Shown: positions 10,115 through 21,120 of the stretch, in pieces
Layout: each line of letters opens with the position of its first letter
How positions within the stretch are numbered: position 1 is the stretch's first letter
NCBI GenBank assembly: GCA_002049455.2
Contig: KV918800.1
Location: forward strand, 277,291-341,290
Direction: 5' to 3'
Length of the DNA: 64,000 nucleotides
DNA from: Porphyra umbilicalis
Lineage: Eukaryota > Rhodophyta > Bangiophyceae > Bangiales > Bangiaceae
Position numbers and translations under genes: made by a program
Notes under the pieces: generated by a model
Databases searched by the model: none
What the model was told of the DNA's origin: nothing
Seen by the model: the letters and a program-made list of their open reading frames with translations, nothing else

Positions 10115-13100
10115 CGGCAGTCTGGCCCTCCCCGCGCGGTACGGAAGTGACGCAGTGCCGTGCCGCGCTGGAGGCGAGGTCACAGGATGGGAGTTTCCAC
10201 TGCGCGTTTAGACAGTCCGGTGCAGTTGCCCATGGATGGAGCGCGCGCTGTAGCGCGGCAGCCGCCATCCATTCATGCCGCGTCGAAGACCATGAACCAC
10301 GAGGGCGAACCGTGATGAGTATTGCCGAAGGAGCGCGGAACACCATGTACACAAGGGAAGGCTACACATTATATTCTCCCCAGGTCGGGCCGTGCCTCGA
10401 GCATTCGCCCGCCCCACCCTCAGCGCAAGTAGACATACGGTGCCCGGTATCTGTCGGCCCGGCCGCTGGCGCGCAGCCATCTTTGAATCGCCCCACTCGC
10501 AGGCTCCCGGCGGTCCCCAACTACGTGCTGCTGTAGACACGGTCGGCTGCGGCAGGCCCGTCGGGCAGAAGGGCGGCCACCTCGACGCCGCGGTCGTGCC
10601 ACCGAGCGCCCAGCGGAGGTGCGCCGGAGGGTATCCCACGCCCCGCGACCCGTCCCGCCGCCCGCTGCGGCACCCGGGCCGTCTCTGCCACTAGCACCGA
10701 GTACCGCCATACGGCGCTCGCGGCGCCGACGCGCCCGCTATCCACCGACGCATGCGACGCTTTGCCCGCAATGCCGACGCAAGCGGCGCCTTGCCCGCAG
10801 AGCTCGACAGCACTCCCTAGAGGCACCCCCCGGTCGAACGCCGCCGTGGCGTCGAGTTGCCCGCCTTCCCTCCGCCACCATCACCGCCCGACGCCGCCTC
10901 GCGGTGGTAGCCGCCGCGCGGACGCTGCGGCGGACCGTCAGCGGCGGGCCGCGAGCGCTCCCGCCGGCGCGCACGGCACGCTCACGGTGGCGTTCGGCCT
11001 CCGCGCCGCCCGTCGACGCAGTGGGGTCAGCGACGCGGTTGGCGGTGGGACGCTCGCGCCCGCCCCATTCCCCCGCCACGGCTCTTTTTTTCGGCGGTGC
11101 GTCGCGTCGCGTCGCGTCCGCCGGCGGCCGGCTGCCGGCGCGGCGGTTGGATGCCGGCACGCTACCCACACTGTTTCCATGAACCCCATGGGCGGTGCGC
11201 GCGCGCTGCGGCGGCGGCGAGCGCTTTCACCGCAGCGGCAGGGGCGGTCGGCGGCACAGCGACAGGGACGGCGGCGGCTCAGCCGACTCGCCGCCCCCGC
11301 CGCGGCCCTTTGCCAGGTCGGCTGGTCCGACGACGCGGTTGCGCGCGCTTGGATTTTGTTGTTGTTTTTTTCACGCCGGTGACGGGCCGCCGGGCCCCCA
11401 CCCCCATCGCCGTGTGGCGGGCGCGCGGCGAGCGGGCGGCGGGCGGTTCGGTGTGGGCACGCCCGGGCCCCATGACGAGGAAAGTGGCGGCAGGCGTCCG
11501 GTGGCGAGCCGGCGGGTGCGCGTGCCCCCCGCTCGACGTCGGTGGGTCGGTGGGGGGGCGCGGGGGGGCGCCCGCCACCGGCGACGCGGGCGCCACGGCC
11601 CGGCCGCAGACGCGCGTCGCCGGCAGTACCGGCGGGGCCCCATCTTCTCCCCACCCTCACGGCTCCGGTGGCAGACTCTTGCCGACGACTACGTCTATCG
11701 TCTCGTTGCACCATGGCCGATCTGCTCTCGACGCGCCGTCCACCGCTGCGCTGCTGTGCCGCTGCGGGCCAACCGGAACGCGGGGGGCCGCCCCCCACTT
11801 GTTTTTATCCTGCGACCCCGTCAGCGAGCGGCTTGCCGTGGAGGGACGCGGCACCGCATCTGTGCTCGTTCCGCCGTTGTCGACGGGCACGGCGGGAAGC
11901 AACGGCTGCTGCCCGTCCGTTGGTCTGTCAGCGGTCGCCTCTCGCATGGGGGGGGCCTTCTTCTGACGTGCCGTGTTCTATGTCTGCCCTTGGCGCCGCC
12001 CCGCCACCTATTTCTCCTCAATCCATGGGGTACACAGCGCGGCGCTATGTCGCGGCCCTGGGGCACTTTCGGGACCATCCCCACCTTCTTGTTGCATATG
12101 GGCCCCCCATCTTTTGGATCAGTGCGGGGCTGGGGGCGGCGTTTTGCCCACAACCCCGTGCGGTGGTCCGCCTGTTGGCTCGGCGATGGCAGCGGCAAAC
12201 AGACGGACGCGTTCTGCTTCTCGCCAAGCCGCCAGCTACCCGCAGGCAGCCTGTCGAACGGCCCGTCAGCGGCCTGTAGGCGGCCTGAGGGGGGCCTGCG
12301 GTGACGGGAGCAAACCCCGGGCGCCCCCCAAAAGTGCGGCAGCTCCCAGCCCACGCAGAAAAAGCGGCCGGGTTGACCTGTCTTCAGTGGGGGGGGCATT
12401 CGGCAGAATAAGCGAAGCGTGGGGCGGTGGCGCTGGTTGACTCTGAGAGGGGTGAGGGTGCGTGGTCAGGGCGGGCTTCCAACACCCTTCGTCGTCGGCT
12501 AGCGCCGCGCCTCGGTTGTGAGCTGAGCGTGGGTTGTCGTACACCAACCACCCCGCGCATGAAACACGCAGGGAGTGGCTTCCGCATTGGCTGACAGTAT
12601 GAGGGGGCCAGTCACAGTCTCTCAAAATTGCAGTGTGGCTCCTGGGAGCGGATCGTGCTCGGGTGGCCAAGACACACGCTGGGGAACCGGCGCAGCAAGG
12701 ATGACGACAGCTCCCGAGGCGATGGCGCGTGCCAAGTGCCCGGCCCGCGCTTCGAGGGCGCCTTGGGGGCTGATCCCACCCCTCGAGCACTGTCCGCCGC
12801 TAGAATGGCGCTTCCAACAGTGACCCACTGCACCATACCCCCCTCCTGACACGTCCGGCGTGCTCTCCGTGTGGCACCGACCTCCGCGCGGATCGTGAGA
12901 AGCGGTCGACGCCGCCAGCAGCCCCCCCTCACCACGCCTCTCACCCCCCCCCTACAACGCGCCTCCTAGCCCCACCCAAGCACTCGCGGACAGCTCTGCC
13001 CGTGTCACCCCCCCGTGGCACCTATTTAGGAGGCCAAACAGCAAGGCCGCCCCATTCGACTGACCGCAGAATCGTCACTGGTCAGACTGCCCCTGCGCCC

Positions 13101-16100
13101 CAACCTCGTGATCTTTCCCGACCTGCCAATGCGGACGCGCTGGCAGCAGCTGCAGCCGTCGTGGTTTGGCAGTGACGCGCCGCCGCCTCTGGTGCACGAC
13201 GCGCCCGCGTGGTTTGGCGGGCGGTGGCAGCATGAGAAAAATTCGGCGCCAAAAGAGGCTGCCGATCGGCCCAAGCGGCGGCCCACGGCCGCGGCGGGTG
13301 GGGTGGGACGCGTGTGGAAGGCGTGGGGGGGGGGGCCCAAACCCCCAGCCGCGCCAAAACGCTGCTGGCGCGCGCGCCAAAGCAGGACTGCGCTGTCATT
13401 GGCGTCGGCCGCCCGTGGCTCCCTGTGGATCGGCGGCAGAAGGGTGGCGCGCGTGGCTGTGGCGGGTCGTGGGGCGACCTCGAGGTAGGTGCAAGCGCCT
13501 TTGTTTCAGGACGACGACCGTGCTTGGGCCTGCCGTCGTCCAAACACTACATTGTGTTCACCGCGAGGCCCGCCCTCCGCGACGCGCTGCTCGCGCCAGG
13601 CGTGGGCGGGCCGCGGCAGTCGCCTGCCGAGACTCGTGACGCGCGACGCAGGCCTCGGGGCTGTCGTCCCGCGCGGCGCGGCGCACCGCCTCCGCGCGGG
13701 ACCACCCTGCCGGGGCACGGAACAGGCGGTCCGGCGGGTGTGGCGGCCGCCAGACTGGACAGCTGCCGGCGTCTCGGGCGGGCGGCCGTAAACCGGCTGG
13801 GAGCCGTTGCCATTGTTGCCAGCCACCCCCCCCCCGCCTACACCCCTGTCCGGGTCATGGGCAGGGTCATCGTGTGGTCTCCGCCCCGTCGCTCGACCAC
13901 AGTGCCCTACCCCCTGCCGGCGTGGGCGGGTCATGGGGGACCGTTGGCGGCGAGTGGGGTCCGCTGCCAGCTTTGCACGCGCCAACCCAGGCCTGCTGCA
14001 GCGGGGCGGGAGGGCACCCGGCTGGGCGACGACAGCCAGAAAGTCCCCCTTTTAGCCGGCGGTGGCCTGGTGTGCGCTGGTTGACAGAGCGAGGCGGGGA
14101 CCCACGGGCGCCGCCGGAGCGGGTTGTGCGTGGGCTCGGCCGCCGCCCGCAGGGGGTGGGCGACGGGTACGCCCCGGTGGGTGCTCTGGAGCGTGGCGGG
14201 CTTGCGACCGGTGGGGTCGGCTGAGGGTGTGGGGCGCGACAGCAGGTGTCGGCGGCTGAGACTGCTTGGGAGGGAGCGCAGCAGGCGGGGGGGGGGTGGG
14301 GCTCGTTGCTGTGTCTGGGAACCTGCAAAGAAGATCCCTGTGGGTGTCACACGGCGCACGCTGCTCCTTTCCGCCTTGTGACGACCTGGTGGCCACGCAG
14401 TCGGCCTGCGAGGCCCTGAGCGGTTGCAGACGGGTGCACCGACGCGGACCGTGAGAGGGGGGGGGGTAGGGTGGTGTCTATTTGACGTCGACGCTGCTGT
14501 CGGCCCGCCTCTGCGGGGGTCGTGACGAGGGCGTTCACGGCGCAGCAGGGTGCCGCCAAGGACGCCGTGTGTAGGTGTTGGCGGGGACTCGCCGTGGCAC
14601 CCCATTCGGGCCCGCCAAGGCCGCGGCGGTGAGGGGCTGTGTGTGGCGCAGCGTAGCGTGGCGAGGTGTGGCAGGGCGGGGTTCCTGGGGTCTGCAGCCA
14701 CGGCGGCGGTTGCCGGTGGGCCAGGCGCTGTCTACACTCGGCAGCGGCCGCGGCGGCGTCTCTCGGAAGCACCCTTTCACCCAAACCACGATCCGGTAGG
14801 GGACCCTCAACGGACCTTTGCGCGCTGCTACCCTGGCGCAAAGCCCACGGTTGGCGTGGCTGCTCCCGCTGGCACCTCGACTGCCGTGGGCTGCTCAACG
14901 CACCGTAGGGAACCCCCGTTTGCGTGACTGTGGGGCGGCCCCCAGCCGGCGCTTCCTCGACCGGCAGCTCGGGCGGCAGCTTGCGCCGACGCCCGCCCGC
15001 CCGCCCGCCCACCCGCCTGCCCACCCGTCCCAAACGTTGGCCCGCTCGCCCCGCCGTCGTCGTCGCGCGCCCCGCGCCGCATCTGCCGCCACCTGTGGTG
15101 CGCGCATCGCACGCGCGCACGTCCCCTGCATCTATCCACACACGCGCCTCAGTGTCTGGGGAGCCTACACCTCTCTTTAGCCGCCCTCTGTGAGGGGGTA
15201 ACCGCTTTTCCGCCGACGGGGCTACGACGCCCCCCCCCCCCACAGGGAGGCGTTTAGCTTCTCCACCATTTCCCACATCCTCGCTGGCGGAGTTGCGGGG
15301 TCCCTCGCCGCGTCCCGCCCACACCCCCCGCGTCTCCCGCCCTGCCGCGGCGCGCTGACGACGGGTGTGCCCCCCCCCCCCCCCCCCCTCCGCGGCAAGC
15401 GCCGTGCAAACGGTGGCGGCGGCGGCGGCGGGAGTGTCAGGTGCGGTTGTGCGCGGGGCACGGGTTTTCAGCGCCGCCGGCGCTTGGACCGGGGCACGCT
15501 AGCGCGCCGCGCACCCACCCCAGCCCCGCAACCCACGGCTGTACAGCGTCGCCGCGGCGGGCCGCGGTGGGCGGTGGGCGGCGGGCGGGCGAGCGTTGAC
15601 CCGCGCGCACCTTGGTTGTCCGACGCCCCCGCGTGTGGCGTGCGTGGTGGGACCGTCGCAAGGTGGGGCGGTCGTTCATTGGGGGTGTGGGTGTGCGCGG
15701 CGCGCCGCTCCGAGCCCGCAGGCACACAGCCCGCCGTCGCGAGTGCTGCTCGCGGCGGTGTTTTTGATTGTGCAGCGGGGCTTTTGTGCGAGGCCGTTGA
15801 CCGCGCCGCCAGTCGGTCCACGCCACCGCGCCACCGCAAGGGGGGGGGGCGCCGACCGACGTTGACCGTCGCCTGCTCGCCGCGGCCCCATAACTCCCGG
15901 CCGACCGCATCTCACCCTGCACCCCGTCCCAACACCTCCCCCCCTCTTCCTCCCCCTTCCCCACCGACCGCCGCCACATCACTCGCCGGGTCCTCACCGG
16001 CGACTCGCCGGTGGCGGACGTGAACGGCGACGCGTTGTGTTACGACGTGACGCTGTGGCACGCGGGGGCGTGTAGCGGCGGTGGTGGCGGCGGCGGCGGC

Positions 16101-16130
16101 GGCGGCAGAGGCGGCAGCAGCGGCGGCGCC
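10115..16130. other. 6-kb GC-rich stretch without a recognised gene
   Basis: Very GC-rich, with long open frames overlapping on all strands (for example near 11195-12304 on + and 14347-15324 on -). None shows a domain, consistent codon usage or a plausible protein; their residues are mainly Arg, Pro, Ala and Gly. Long G and C homopolymers occur, for example at 15370-15390. Real exons could be hidden here, since homopolymer errors elsewhere in the window break genes, but none can be supported. Confidence 0.4.
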
Positions 16131-18143
16131 ATGACGGGTGGAAGGTCAGCCGGCTGGGGAGCGAAGCGGTGGGTCGCTGGCGTGTCGGCGGTGCTCGCGG
16201 TGGCGGTAGCGGCCTGGTCGGCCGGCGGCGCGTCGGCGCAGGAAGCGGGCGTGACGGAGATCGCCGGGCCGCCACCAACGAAGCAGCCGCCCGTCGGCTG
16301 CAGCTATCGCAATGATGACGGTCTCCACATCAACACGTCCGTGTCGAAGCAGGTCTTGCTCATGTATGGGTCGGCGACGGACACCATCTCCTTCTCCTTT
16401 CGCCCGTCGACAAAGACGGAAGAGATTGAGTCGGTGTCGATCAAGGGCTACAAGCGCGCCATCATCACGTCCGTGTCTGAGCCCGAGCAAACGGTGGTCG
16501 GCAATGTTGGTGGCGTTCCCGTAACCAACATGACCTTTACGATTGGGTTTGACGGAACCGTCGGCGACACGGGATACGAGGTGGAGGTGGTCACCGACGC
16601 TGACACGTACACGATGGAGGGCGCGTACGAGGTCGGCGGCTTTGTTCTCGTCTTGGACGAGAAGATTGTGAGCGGGGAGGAGAAGGACGGGCTGCAGCTT
16701 GGCGACGTCGTCGCGCTCGTCAAGAAGTCGCTCACCGAGTGCTCTATGAAGTGGAAGACGTTTGGGTCGGTGACGCCCGACGTCGGTGCCATCCAAATTT
16801 CCTTCAAGGAGCAGGAGGGCTCAACCTTCCTCAAGGAGGTGGAGTATGAAGACACCTGCGAGGTGGACGGTTACGTGGACAACAAGCTCGCGCCCGGCTG
16901 TGGCGTCGGCTTCTCTCCCGGCGGCAATGCGTTTGCGATCAAGACGTCGCCATACCGCTGCGGTTACGGCCAATTCTTCATCCACTTTACGTGGCCGTCG
17001 GTTGAGCTCAACGGGGAGGTGTTTGAGACGGTGCTCATTGTCAAGTTTGACAAGTCTTCCCCACCCCCGTGCGTGGCACTGGGCGACACGGTGGAGGTCG
17101 ACTCGTCGGGTGGCGTCGTGGCGGTCGACATGTTTAACCTGCTCAACCCGCCGCAGCCGTCGGACGTAGAGAAGGTCATTCTGAGCTACGACGGCAAGTC
17201 GTTCGACTCGAACAATGGCAAGTCGACGCTCGAGCAGCCCGACCAAAAGATGGTCTTTGAAGTGTCGGGGGGCACTTCGGGCGAAAAGTATGACGCGACC
17301 ATCGAGTGCGCGTTTGAGGACCGCACCATTGAGGCCACCTACCTCGGCGGCAAGGTCGTCATTGACGTGACGGGCGAGGCCGGCTTGCCCGAGCGTAAGG
17401 ACCTTCCCGAGCGCGACGGTAAGATCCGCGTCGCGGTGCTCATCGAGTTTGACCGCTACGATCCGACAAACTACACGGTCGCGGTGCACAACAAGTGCCT
17501 GGCGGGCTTCTTTGAGATGCTCGGCGGTGACGCGGATGACTATGGACTGGAAACCGTGCGCCAGGGCTCGGCCATCCCAGTGGTGCTGATGTACGCGGAT
17601 GATCAGGAGGACTATGATGCCAAGGTGGAAACGCTGAAGGCGGACCTGGCGGAGGAAAGCTGCAAGGGCCAGCAGGCCATGGACGAGCCGTGCGACAAGG
17701 TGCGCTTCCTCGAGTCGTACATTGTGGCGTCGGACGGCAGCGGCGTGTCGGGTGACAGCGGCGCCGCCGTCGCGTCTGCGTCAGGCCTGGCGACCTGGTC
17801 GATTGCGCTCATTGCGGTGCTGGGCGCTTTGATTGTGATGCTGCTCATTGCGCTTGCCCTGTGGGCTGTCTACCGGAGGAGTGCGGAGCAGACCGAGTCC
17901 GACTACTCGACGTCGGGCCCGCTCGGTGTGCCGGACCCCGACGACCTGCTCTACAACGAGTCGGTCGTCCGCGATGTGTACGGCAGGTCCAACGGTGCGG
18001 GGCCGACGCCCGAAACGGCGGCCGCCCGGGCACGGGAGGCCGAGCTTCGGGAAGAGTTCCCGCGCCCGCCGTCGACGTCTGCTGCATCGGGGCGCGCCGA
18101 GACAGACGATGCGTCGTCCACGTACAGCGGGCTTATGGGGTAA
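16131..18143 (+). CDS. Secreted/type I membrane protein, unknown function
   Basis: A 670-residue protein. The ATG at 16131 is chosen because it opens a textbook signal peptide (Trp/Ala/Val-rich core, predicted cut after SAGGASA); the in-frame sequence upstream is poly-Gly. Residues of about 37-550 form an extracellular region with spaced cysteines and N-glycosylation sequons such as NMT and NYT, rich in Val, Asp and Gly, suggesting a beta-rich fold with internally similar blocks. One transmembrane helix follows at about 552-576 (IALIAVLGALIVMLLIALAL), then a cytoplasmic tail of about 95 residues that begins YRRSAEQ and includes DDLLYNESVVRDVYG. No named domain is recognised, so the role (adhesion, receptor or cell-wall protein) is undetermined. 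The gene is uninterrupted and contains no homopolymer break, which makes it the cleanest gene in the window. Confidence 0.85.
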   Translation: MTGGRSAGWGAKRWVAGVSAVLAVAVAAWSAGGASAQEAGVTEIAGPPPTKQPPVGCSYRNDDGLHINTSVSKQVLLMYGSATDTISFSFRPSTKTEEIESVSIKGYKRAIITSVSEPEQTVVGNVGGVPVTNMTFTIGFDGTVGDTGYEVEVVTDADTYTMEGAYEVGGFVLVLDEKIVSGEEKDGLQLGDVVALVKKSLTECSMKWKTFGSVTPDVGAIQISFKEQEGSTFLKEVEYEDTCEVDGYVDNKLAPGCGVGFSPGGNAFAIKTSPYRCGYGQFFIHFTWPSVELNGEVFETVLIVKFDKSSPPPCVALGDTVEVDSSGGVVAVDMFNLLNPPQPSDVEKVILSYDGKSFDSNNGKSTLEQPDQKMVFEVSGGTSGEKYDATIECAFEDRTIEATYLGGKVVIDVTGEAGLPERKDLPERDGKIRVAVLIEFDRYDPTNYTVAVHNKCLAGFFEMLGGDADDYGLETVRQGSAIPVVLMYADDQEDYDAKVETLKADLAEESCKGQQAMDEPCDKVRFLESYIVASDGSGVSGDSGAAVASASGLATWSIALIAVLGALIVMLLIALALWAVYRRSAEQTESDYSTSGPLGVPDPDDLLYNESVVRDVYGRSNGAGPTPETAAARAREAELREEFPRPPSTSAASGRAETDDASSTYSGLMG

Positions 18144-19691
18144 TGGGCGTGTGGAGGCTGGCTTGTTTCTCTCTTTCCTTCGATTGCGTTGACAGCATGT
18201 TTTTTTTCCTTTTACCTGTCTCGTTTTTTGTTGTCTCACTGCCGTGAGCGGCGGGGGGAGAGTGGTGGGCGCCCACACCTCGGCTTCCTGGCATGCTCGC
18301 TTGACCGCTCTGAGCTCGTTTCTAGCGACCGCATCGCCTCTTGTGCAATCCTGGCGTTGTGGTGGCTGGTAGGTGCCGGCGGTTGTGGTGATGTGGCGCT
18401 CGTCCACCTACCCCCCCGCCCGAGGATCCGTCTGCTGCCTCGCCCGCTCTCCCGCTGCTGGCGTGTACCATTTCGTTAGACTTCTGGCTGCATGGCTGCA
18501 GCTTGTCTGTGCTCCTTATTTTTTTACCCGCTCACCCGCGCAGCCGGGTGCGCGGCGGCTTTCCGTCGCGCGCTCGTCCTTTTTCTTTGCGGAGGCCGAT
18601 CGACTCTCGTGGGTACGGTTTGGGGTTTTGCTGAGGCGCGTTTGCCTCACCGGAGGAGGTGCGCGTTGTGGAGTGCGCCCTCTTCCCTTTTTGTCGGGTC
18701 GGGCAGCAAGGCGCGTCTAAAGTAATTCTTGTATCGTCCATCATTGGGCTCGAGCACCAGCTAGGAGGGTCCCGACGTACGTGGTGAGCAGCAGCGACCG
18801 CCGCCACGGCTGTTGCATCGCAGTTGCGACGCCCAGCCTCTTCCCTGGCCCATGCACCGGGGATCGGGTCGTCTGGTGCTCGGTCCACAAGTCAGCCAGC
18901 GTCACCGGCTATTATCCGCCGCCGCTGCCTCCAATCACGCTCCACTGAAGCCACGTCCCAGAGGCTTGAATTGTTGAACAGGTCGACGTCCCAGCATTGA
19001 CGCCTCGCGCCGCCCGTCCAGAAACGGCTCTGTCTACACGCGAACCCACTCCACGCCCACGCAACGTGTTGCAGCACGTTCAGTCGGTCAGCCACACCAG
19101 CCTTTGACAGGACGCATTCGATGCGCTGCCCGATCGGCGGCTGAGTCGAGGTGCCACGCGAAGTCGGGTCGCGCCTTGACGCGCACCGCACATCAATCAT
19201 TGAATTGATTGGCTGTGCGCAGCTCTTACTACCTCCCTTCCCCATCGACTTCATCGCGCTACCTCCCCCATCGTCTAGGTCGCGCAATGCACGAGCGGTC
19301 GGCTCAGCGAGCGACCATGACCAGACCCGCGACCATGACCAGGCCGGACGGAGAGACAAGGTACCACAGGCAGACGTGCATATAGATGGGCTGAAACTTA
19401 ACAGGTAGAAACAAACAACTGTCGCGCAGTTGTGCAACACAATCCAAGAACAAGCAAAACCATTCGCGCGCACGCAGAAGAAAAATACATACACAATGCG
19501 CGCACCACACGAAACACCACCGTGAACCCAAGAACGTGCGGCTGGTGACGTGCAGCCAACCTCTCGGCACCAGCCAGGGCCACGTCGCGCGTGGTGCCCC
19601 AACAGACACCATCGCTCAAGGCGCTCCGGGCGTCCCGCAGCCGGCGCCCCGCTTCCTTCTCCCCCTTCAACGAACAGTGCCACGTCAACCC
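18144..19691. other. Intergenic, no gene recognised
   Basis: Downstream of both convergent neighbours, so it holds their presumed 3' untranslated regions. A short direct repeat of GCGACCATGACCAG occurs near 19312-19343. The open frames present show no domain. Confidence 0.5.
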
Positions 19692-20573
19692 TCAAATGCG
19701 CTTGGCGTTCCGCAAGTTCTTGAGGTGGCCGCTGACTTGCAGCGCCGTCCGCTCGCCATCAAACTCAACGGCTAGCAGCTTGACGAGGTCCGCATCAGAG
19801 AGACCGCGCCCTTCACCGACAATGACCGTCATGAACCGCTCCTCCTCCTCGGCCGTCCAGTTCTTGCGAATGCGCTTCTTCTTGCCCGACGTGTTCAGCT
19901 CCTCCTCCCCATCCGTACCGTGGTTCCGCTTGACGCCAACGGTTGGCGACGGGGTCGTCCCCACCGGGAGGGTCGCAGCACTGCCGCCCGCGTCTTCGGC
20001 AGCCTCAACGGCCTCGGCGGCAGCGAGGGTGGCCGCCGCGGCTGCCGCGGCCGCAGCGGCAGCGGGAGGATGAGACGACCGCTGGGCGCCCCCCCCCCGC
20101 GACGTGACCACAGGCGTGATCGTCACCGGGTCGAGCATGATGGAGGTGGGCACCGTCCGGGGGCCGGGCGCAATCTTGGTCGCCACCGACGCGGTATTGA
20201 CGCCATTACCGGCGCGGCGGTCCAACGTCTCGGATGCTTTGGCATAGGTGGTGATAGCCGAGCCAATGCCAGTAATCAAATCACCAATGTTTTGGAGGCA
20301 GCTGTTGAGCAACTGTGGTTCGCATGTCCACCGACAACAGGAGGAGACCGTGGGGAGCAAAGAGGAACGAGAAGAGAGTGACACGTCAGAGGGATTGCTC
20401 ACCCAGTCCAAGCTTGGAGCGCAAACCAGCTGCGAAGTCGACCAGCAAAAGCCCAAACGGAGCACAGCCGCCGTACCCTGGCCGGCCCGCTGACAGAGCT
20501 GCACGCACGCGCCGACACAGCCCGCCAATGGTCCACCACCCGCAAGCACAAACGCCAACGCATCGCCGTCCAT
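19692..20573 (-). CDS. Myb/SANT-like DNA-binding protein
   Basis: The frame runs 293 residues from the ATG at 20573. The C-terminal 56 residues form a Myb/SANT-type helix bundle: a basic KKKRIRKNW, then TAEEEERFMTVIVGEGRGLS, and a last helix ending QVSGHLKNLRNAKR, which resembles the SHLQ/SHAQ-type third helix of plant-like Myb proteins. A poly-Ala tract and acidic linkers precede it. The likely role is a nuclear transcription regulator; targets are unknown. The middle of the frame (SLSSRSSLLPTVSSCC) looks non-coding. A GTGAGC donor sits just upstream and a pyrimidine-rich stretch ending CAG just downstream, near 20300-20400, so a short intron is likely and the true protein shorter. The start is uncertain for the same reason. 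Confidence 0.65.
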   Translation of the reverse strand: MDGDALAFVLAGGGPLAGCVGACVQLCQRAGQGTAAVLRLGFCWSTSQLVCAPSLDWVSNPSDVSLSSRSSLLPTVSSCCRWTCEPQLLNSCLQNIGDLITGIGSAITTYAKASETLDRRAGNGVNTASVATKIAPGPRTVPTSIMLDPVTITPVVTSRGGGAQRSSHPPAAAAAAAAAAATLAAAEAVEAAEDAGGSAATLPVGTTPSPTVGVKRNHGTDGEEELNTSGKKKRIRKNWTAEEEERFMTVIVGEGRGLSDADLVKLLAVEFDGERTALQVSGHLKNLRNAKRI

Positions 20574-21120
20574 CCTCTCTACTCCCCATGACCCCCCCCA
20601 CAACCGTCACGAAGCTTGAAACGAGCCAGATGACTTCGCACGTACCGCCCGCTGCTGCCGGTTGAGAAGCGCTTCCTCCGACATGGCGCTAAGCAAGACC
20701 TCACCGCACGGGCGAACGGGTTAAGCAAGACGTCCACGGTGGGTCGCTAGCCGCGTCAACACACGCTACGAAGGGACAGCTAGCGACAAAGAGAGCATTA
20801 ACTCCCCAGCAACGTGCTCGACGACGCGTTGCGTGCAGTCGGCGAAGCAGTCAACCGCGCGCGCCAAAACAGAGCGCAACAGGACCGGTCCAATTGGGGC
20901 AGCGACACGTACGCCAACTGACGAAACAGGGGGGGCCTCTGCGAGCCAAGGGCACCACCCCCGCCCAAGAGGCCTGTGGAGGCCCGCAGCGCCATTTCAC
21001 AAGCACTGTTTGCCCTACCAGCGAGGGGAGCAAACAGGAGAAAAAAATTAGTGCTCTCATGCCAAGAAAGGCTTACGAGGGTATTTGTACATGCAAGCCC
21101 CACTAAAGTTAGAGAAGCTA
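20574..21120. other. Intergenic, no gene recognised
   Basis: Upstream of the Myb-like gene and so its likely promoter side. No recognisable element and no convincing open frame. Confidence 0.45.

Noticed and set aside
11195-15324. Several 300-codon open frames in the 10-16 kb GC-rich block
   Set aside because: They overlap on opposite strands, have skewed Arg/Pro content and no domain; none is supported as a gene.
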